A stretch of DNA of 64,000 nt from contig OX463832.1 in the NCBI GenBank assembly GCA_949825045.1, positions 19,586,552 to 19,650,551 on the forward strand, in the 5' to 3' direction. This document shows, in pieces, positions 50,340 through 59,300 of the stretch. The notes beneath the pieces were generated by a model. That model was given only the letters and a program-made list of their open reading frames with translations, was not told where the DNA came from and ran no database searches. Position 1 is the stretch's first letter; each line of letters opens with the position of its first letter. Source of the stretch: Argyresthia goedartella (lineage: Eukaryota > Arthropoda > Insecta > Lepidoptera > Argyresthiidae). The position numbers were made by a program, and so were the translations under genes.

Positions 50340-53300
50340 CTGCCGGGACACAACAAACGGTCATTTTACTATTCATTACATACTAAGTGACGATTGATAA
50401 CGATTTCAGAGCCTTTTTACATGATAATAGTAACAGCTGCACCGATTTCAACATATTCTTACCCAAATTTGGCGGTATCAGGCTCGGCTTCCAGTAACTC
50501 TCGCACCGGACTCTTGGGCGCCGCCGCACTGAACGCCTCCAGCTCGGCGCCCATCAGCCGCACGTAGGACGCCCATACGGCGCCCAGCGACATGCCTGCC
50601 GGATACGAATACAAATCTTTATTTTGCAAAATAGTTTCAATATTTTCGGTCTCACTACAAAAAAATATAAAAATAGTAAATTCTATCCTCCATGGTTTCG
50701 TTCATTCCGTTTATGTGCAGTAATTGTTCTGTCATTCCCCACAATTAATAATAATAATAATACCTTGGATACTATTTACACACATTGATCTAGCCCCAAA
50801 CTAAGATTACCTGTATCTTGGGTACTAGACAACGATACACATACTTATATAGATAAATAGTTTACTTAGATAGACAAACAAACATCCGTTCTCATCAAAC
50901 AAATATTTGCCCCCACCGGGACTCGAACCCGGGACCCTTGGCTTCGTAGGCAGGGTCACTGCCGACTCGGCCATTCGGGTCGGCGACATGTATGGCTCCA
51001 GCTTTATACGGCGCTAAATGTCCTCTATAAAGTATATAACAATAAAATAAGCAAATAAATATGTGTAAGGCACACACATTGCTTCTGGCCCCACACTAGG
51101 ATACCCTGTGTCGTGGGAACCAGAAACAACGACGTCACACACAAACATCCAAGACCTGTTTTTTTTCAATCCCCAGCCGGGGATCGAACCCGGGACCTCT
51201 CGCATGGTATGCAGAGCCACAACCGCTGCGCGGCAGAGGTCTCTGTCCGGCTTGTACCTGAATCTAAGAAGATGGCCCCTGCGACCGATTCAAAGAGGTC
51301 TCCGAGCGCTTTCGGTACTTCGACGTCTTCCGCCTGCTCCATAGTGTCTTCTTGAATCAGGTAATGCTGGGGACGAAGATCAAGAAAGTCAGAGTAGCTA
51401 GCAGCATGCGCAGCTTTGTAAGGGCGAGGCTTTTTACTTAGTATAGTAGTTACTTACTTAGATCTACACACGTATCATAAACCCTCTTTACTGCGTCAAG
51501 AAACCGCACGTTAAGACCAGCATAATGTAAAACTATTTGGTAAAAATATTTTTTTATCTGAAAATTTGTTATGACCATAATGTACCAAAATTTGTCAAAT
51601 TATGACATTCAAATTTCGAACGCCGACTCCCGCCGCATGCCGCCCCTAGTTTGTCTGTGAAGTTGGTACTACTGAACAAGCTAAACAACTGCAGAGCAAT
51701 GATCAATGCCACAATGCCGTCCGAACATGCGGTTCCTGAACACATCAAAGAGAGCTTATGACATGTGTGTAGATAAACTAGTGTATGTAACTGTAGATAA
51801 TTAGACATTAAAACTCTCGAGTGATATTATTATGAAACTCGCCTTCGGCTTGTTTCATAAACCCACTCTCGAGTATGGATGCCCTCCATTATGTCGCAGT
51901 CACATAAACTACGAGAAGTTTATCATTATGCTGGTCGTAACGTGCTGTTTTTGGACACAGTAAACTTCTTGGTAAAAACTCATTTCTCATCTTAATATTA
52001 ATACATTATGACCATAACGTATAAATTTTCGACGAATTATGACATTCAAATTTCGTACGTCGACGCCCGCCGCATGCCGCCCCTAGTTTGTCTGTGAAGT
52101 TGGTACTACTGAACAAGCTAAACAAATGCAGAGCAATTATTAATGCCACAATGCCGGTCAAACATGCGGTTCTATTAAGCTCGAGTGATATACCTGGATT
52201 CCTTCGCTCTGCTATGGATTCAAAAAACACTCTCGCCCTTGAAAGTAGTTAGCAACTCCGTTGTTCAACAATCTACTATTACAGTACTGAAATACGGAAT
52301 GTTTGTTACCTCCTCGCTGATCGAGTGTCCGTTCTCCTCCTGTATCCTCACGTAGTTGGTGAGCACCTCGTTCAAGCCCGGCGACATGTGACGGAAGTAC
52401 CTGCAAAGATAATACGGCACTTATGCAAATCGCCCTGTATCATCGATTCACTTGTGCAAGCCTTTTTGTATAAATGACTCACTCGTGCAAGCCTTGCTGT
52501 ATTATTAACTCACTTGTGCAAGCCTTGCTGTATAATAGTATTTAATTGTTCTCACTTGTGCAAGCCTTGCTGTATAATTAACTCACTTGTGCAAGCCTTG
52601 CTGTATAATAGTATTTAATTGTTCTCACTTGTGCAAGCCGTGCCTGACGCAGAGCGTCGCGAAGATCGTGTTGTTGACGAGCGCCGAGCGCAGATCGGTC
52701 AAGGCGCCGGGAGAGTGGCGGCGCGGGTCCTCGTAGAGGTGGCGTGTGATCAGGTAGTCCAGGATCGCGTCGCCGAGGAACTCCAGGCGTTGGTAGCAGT
52801 CTGTACAAGGAAATACTACCTTTATCACGCGAAAATCCAATCCAAATATTATAAAATTAAAAGTAGCTGTGTTTAGGTGTTTGTGCTTTAATCACGCTAA
52901 AACGGCTGAAAGGATTTGAATGAAATTTGGCATAGAGATAGTTTAGGAGCTAGATTAAAATATAGGATACTTTTTATCCGACCGCAGCAGAACCTGCTTT
53001 ATCTCGGTTCACGATAATTCTTAGGAACACGCAGATAATGCAGCGGACATCAGCTAGTACATATTTACAAAGCTAACTATTTGGATAGAGGATTACGATA
53101 CGAAGGATTCCTTTTCCCACACGGTGGGCAGAGGCCCAGCCGTGACCACTTTTAGCCATCATTTTGCGTGACATTTAGCCCATCGTTGCAGCTATTGAAA
53201 ATATATTTTAATAACTGGATAAATGTGATTGAAACTGTAGAGGCGGTTCAGGAAGTCTGGGACCCTTATAAATAAACCGCTCTTAGCTCTCGAGAGTTGT

Positions 53301-56300
53301 CTCAGCTATGTCACAAGACGGTTCGGTATCAAAACTGTCATTTTCGCGCGCGCACTCATACCTGAGAGCGGTTCATTAAGGCTAGTATGTAATCGCCCAT
53401 CAAAAATACTGATTTGCACAGCAAAAAAGGATCAACAAAAACACTTTTTTTATGTTTTAAGTATTTTTTGTTGTTGTTGTATGTTCAACCTAACACGAAG
53501 GGTAAAGGGGGCTTCGCTTCACTCACCCCCTTTACCCTTCACCTAAGCTACCGCAGCAGCATTTTGCCCCGATATTTGTTGTGCAAATAAGTATTTTTGA
53601 TGTGCAGTTTAATATTTCCCGTTCATGAATACGGGCATAGTGTCGCGTTGCCGATTTAACTTTATTATTATTATTATTATATCCTTTATTGCATAGAACA
53701 ACAGTAAAAACGTTTAACACAGTGGGAAATAAGATGTACAAAGGCGGGCTTATTCCTAAAGGAAATATCTTCCAGTCAACCCAGCTTTAGCGCCAGTCCA
53801 TACCGGTCAGTCTGTTGCTGACGTGTGACGCGTGCGTCAGCGCTTGCAGTAGGAGCGAGCGGTCTCGGAAGCGATAATGCAGCGTGTCTTCCAGAGCCGA
53901 GTAGCCTGCAACAACAACAGCAACAATCTATTGTTTGTTATGTGTCGTATTGGACTCTCTGTAATGTCATTTTGATATTCCCGGGTCTCAGGTATTCGTA
54001 TGTTTATAATAATAATAATAATATCCGGTATCATCTCCAAATCATTACACTCGTACTTAAAAACAATACATTTACATCTATCAACATATACACCACTGCA
54101 AAAGGCCGTTATTTTAAACACTTGCAGGATCGTCCGCAAATTCATGGGAAATTCATCTTAATCATTCATTCATCACTATGCACTTGGCTTAGGCCCGTGC
54201 CGTAAAATAACCTCCTATGAATAGAAGAGAAAAAGAAAGGAAAAAATATATTTACCTTGGATACTATTTACACACATTGATCTAGCCCCAAACTAGGATT
54301 CCCTGGATCTTGGGTACTAGACAACGTTACACACACACTTATATAGATAAATATTATACTTAGATGGATAAACAGCCATGACTAGCGTACACACATCCGT
54401 TCTCATCAAACAAATATTTGCCCCCACCGGGACTCGAACCCGGGACCCTTGGCTTCGTAGGCAGGGTCACTGCCGACTCGGCCATTCGGGTCGTCGGGTG
54501 TTTGTGTCGTAGCTGTTGCTGGTTCACAGGACACTGGGGGTCCTGGTGGGATCGAAGAAATTTAGGAGCTATGAAAATTTTCAAGCGTTCGCGTTAGAGC
54601 AGAAAATGCAGAGAAATGTCACAGATGACATAACATTTGACCCAGCCAGACCTTCATAACGTTATAAAATATAACGCTATATTGTGTTATGGAACGTTGT
54701 AATCGTCGTTTCGTTATTGTGAAATGAAATTAAAATTTATTTCTTCAAACAAAGATTACTTGAATTATTTTGACAATACATTACACGGCACATGGGTATG
54801 CTTAGGTATTAATAATCTTTTGTTACATGCTTTTTGAAGAAAACATATGAAGGCTCTCCGTTCTAGTAAAATACTGTATTACGGCAGAGCAATAATATAG
54901 GTATATCTCTAAGTTTTTTGCAGTGAGCTGGGACTATGAAAGTAGCCATACCTTATTGTTCCCTGTGTATGTTTTACTATTCAAGAGTAACATGTTAGTT
55001 ATTAAAAGGTGAATGTTGTCTGCATTCTAACAATGATATGTTCTAGTGCTAGTGAGAATGAGAAAGATAAGCAGCATTTATTCGTTTTTATTTATGTATT
55101 TCTATGTAATATGAAGAATTTATAACGTAATGAATGTAGTTATGTCATTATTACTATTAATATATGATACAATGTGAATAATACCTTTATAATGGGTATG
55201 GTAATATATACATACATATTGTAGCGCTATTATAACGTTATGATAACAAAACTATAGGAGAAACATAACAAAATCAAAATAACGTTATGCATAAAGTTAT
55301 TGCGCTGTTGCCGTACGCTATCTCTGCTGTGTGTTGTTTGGGTACTACGTGAAAAAGATGGACTATAACGTTATGATAACGTTGTTTATAAAGTTATATT
55401 GCGCATAGCGCTACTGAATATAGCGCTATAATACTAAGATAATAACGTTATAGTCGTATAACGTTATGGAATTATAACGTTACAAGAGGACTTCCCTAGC
55501 GCTATGATGCATAACGTTATGAGGACAATAACGTTAAATAAAGGTCTGGACCCAGCTGACAAATGGAACAATTATTGCGTTATTTGTTCGCGGATTATTC
55601 GTTCGATTTGAATGATGTAAATTTCTGTAGTGGTTTTGTATTTCTGCAGTGGCCGACCGCTCTGTTAGAGCTCTCTCTCTCTCTATCGCTATCTCTCTCT
55701 TTCCTTACCAGACAGCATTCGCTCCAGTTCACCGTCCGGGTCCGATATGTACCGCAGCAGCGGCGACGGTGGCGCCCTCAACTCGCCGTACGCCGTCTGT
55801 AACACACAGTGCGTTGGCAGATTTTCCACATTTATAATGGCAACAAATATAATGACCACCAAAAAAATGATCACCAAAAGTTGCAGAAAATATCAGGGCA
55901 AAATACTGCGGTAGCTTAGGTGAAGGGTAAAGGGGGTGAGCGAAGCGAAGCCCCTTATCCTTCGTGTTAGGTTGAACATGTAAGAACAACATTAAATACT
56001 TAAAACATAAACTTAAGTACACAAAACATAAAAAGAAGTTTGGTGGTCATTTATCCAAACACAATTTGATGATCGTTTACTAATTCTGGCGGTCGCTTCG
56101 AATTTATTGGTAGTAAATTTTCGATTTTTTGGTAATCGTTTAAACACAAGCCATTTATAAATAGTAAAGTACTATTTTATTTATATTTTCATTTATACTT
56201 ATAAAACTGAATCGCTGTGCGCTAGTAGTTACTTTAAACGTATTTTTCGAAGTCCCTGTAGTATTGCCAGGGAAAATGTTTTGTTTTTGCTGGCAACACT

Positions 56301-59300
56301 ATCCGAAATTATGTCTTTCCAAATTCAAACGATGAGTTTGAGAGTACTTCCACACTTGCACCATCAAGGAGCCAAAGGATGTACATTTGAAAGAACACTA
56401 TGATCTGTAGCGAAATGCGTAAGTATTGTTACAGGCTGACTCTGAGCATCATGATAAACATAAACTTTTATATACAGGCACATACATTGCTTCTGGCCCC
56501 GCACTACGATACCCTGTGTCGTGGAAACCAGAAAACAGTGACATTACACACACATACACAAACATCCTAGAGCTGTTTTAATTTATCCCCAGCCGGGGAT
56601 CGAACCCGGGACCTCTCGCATGGTAGGCAGAGCCACAACCGCGGCGCCACAGAGCTAGAACATGAGGAGAGGTACAGATGTAGTGAATAATCCTTTCCTT
56701 TCGTATTTTCTCGGAAATGTTCGTTTTTGACAACGGCAATCATAGGCAATTTGACATTTGACATTGATAAATAAAGTATGCGATTTATTTGATACCTACA
56801 CGTAATTTAATAATACAGTAATTCCTAGACACATCGGCACCATTCGGGTGTTATCGTTGTTCCGAGTTTTGCCGATAGGAAAGGATTATTCACTACATCT
56901 GTACAATCTTTAGGTTGTACTAGGTACACGTCCCGCCTGATTTCTTGGCCTCTGAATGCCGCCTGGAGGCGGTAGCGGCGCATGGGTGCAAGAGACGCAT
57001 ACATAGAGCGAAAGCGAGCGGTGACAGCTCGCTATAAGGCGAAGAACCTGGCGGGGCTCACGCGAAGCCGCGCCACGGGCAGCTAGGAGCATGATGATGA
57101 TGAGGTGGGACGCCCGCTGAGCCACAGGCGGGTGATCGGTCCTCTATCGTGACTATTTCACCCAATACCCACTGTTTGGGCACCGGTTACTGTTGGATCA
57201 ACAGATGTCCCTCCCCAAATGTTCTTGTTCGTTTAATGAAATCTAGGATGTCGCTAAACTTTAAGGTTGTCAAATCATCTGCTTTAATGTTATCCATCCC
57301 TAGTGTTCGCCATCTTATGTTTTCATATTATATCTGAATACATTACGCATTCTCCCAAGAAGTGCTGGCTGCTTTCCTCCGAGCCACAGTGAGGGCATGA
57401 TGGGTCCTGTACGAGCCTCAATAATGATAGGTGTCTATTTAGTTTGCAGCGACGTGTGACCACACCTAACAGTATTGCTAAGTTTTTCCTACTGAGATTA
57501 ATAGTAAATACTTAGCCTTTTTGGGGTTCTTCCTTAAGATAAACATCTTAGACTGCCTACAGGCTTTGGTGTTCTAAGACTCTAGGTTTGCATCTCGCGT
57601 AGCTATAATGTTGGAAGATGTTCTTTGTGACAGTCGCTGATATAGGTAATCTTGGTTCTGGTCCAATAAAACGCTCATCAGTGCCGTTTCTTGACAGTTG
57701 CATGATAGTACTGAACACCAAGTTAACTTGACACCCGCGACAGGAATGCGATTTCCCGACACTCCCTCGCTCGCTCTCGCCCTCGACGCGTAAGTAGGAC
57801 AGTGACGGACGCTATGACGTCATGGGAGCGAGGTGCGGATAGTAATAAGGGACTCACCTGCCACCACCGCCCCTTTTCATCTTGGTAGGGGGGTAGAGTG
57901 CCCGCCTTCCGCGCGCTTGATTCCGACGAAGGCGGGTTGGCTGGTTTCTGGCGAGTGATATAATAATAATAATACCTTGGACATTATTGACACACATTGA
58001 TCTAGCCCCAAACTAGGATTCCCTGTATCTTGGGTACTAGACAACGATACACTTACTTATGTAGATAAATAGTATACATAGATAGATAAACAACCATGAC
58101 TAGGGTACAAACATCATTATCACACAAATATTTGCCCCCACCGGGACTCGAACCCGGGACCATAAAACAAGCTATGAATAATACAACTCAACTTTCAACT
58201 AAGCATTTACACCTTTTAGTTTTTTTTAATAACATCATTTAATAGCCCAAACTTAGCGATAGCTGTAATGTTAACCTAAGAAATAATCACAGACTACTTG
58301 CGCCCCGGTTTAGACTCGCGAAGGTTAGCAATTCTTTCAAGGGTCAATGCATTCTCTACTACAACAAGATACCTCTGGAGATTTGAGCAATTTAATAACA
58401 ATGTAAAAGCGACTTTGTCAAAAAGGGATATTACAATGTTCAAGATTACTTAAATGGCGGGACTGTATGGGGTTAATCTGGCTCAACACAGACCTTGCTG
58501 TTAATTATTTTGTAATTATTTATTCCTGCTTATTAATTATGATAATTTTATTTATGAATATTTTTTGTATTAGTTAAGCATAAGCATATTTTAAAAGAGA
58601 TCTAAAAATCTATCTGTGGGAGTTTCTAAGCCCTTCTTCTCCCACTAGAGAAGTGGCAAAAATGACGATTGCTAAGTATATGTAAATATCTACAGTAACA
58701 AAGACATTAGCGGCCTTACTAATAAAAGAAGTTATTCACGGTTTAACTTATACAGTGTTTTGTCTTGCTTTGACATTTGACATTTACTCGACGTATGATA
58801 AGGACAAAACACTGTATATGTTAAACCGTGAATAACTTCTTTTATTAGTAAGGCCGTAGGAATTTTGGAAAAAAATATTTGGAATTTTGGAATATTTCAT
58901 GCTTTACATACATAATAACGAAAAATCTGCTAGCGTGTGCAAGATAAGTAAATCTTTCCGTACTCGCCTTTTGCCCTATATATTGATACCGCACTCAAGG
59001 GTCTTGAAAAAACAATTTTTAACCCGCAAATTGAATCGCATAGAATCCGCCATTTTGCTTTTTTACTTCCGAGTTAAACGAAGTGAAAATTAAAGAAGTA
59101 CTGTAATAAAAAAAAACGAGTTTGAGATTTTGATGGGGATAGGTTCTCAATCGTTGACTTAGTCCGAAAAAGTGAAACAAATAAAAAATGTCTGTATGTG
59201 TGTGTGTGTGTGCGTGCGTGTACCATACATACATCCATAGATATATACATACATCCACACCTACATGGATTTATGTATGTATTTGTATCCATACATACAT

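Noticed and set aside
50067..50351. 94-codon minus-strand frame over the last Dicer-1 exon
   Set aside because: It is in the wrong phase. The dsRBD frame joined through GT/AG borders explains the sequence.
50919..50973. tRNA gene (A and B boxes present)
   Set aside because: No acceptor stem closure, and the same head recurs with a common body and tail in several copies, so it is a SINE.
55563..55837. Plus-strand frames of 62-79 codons near 55.6-55.8 kb
   Set aside because: Antisense to the Dicer-1 linker exon and a CT microsatellite.
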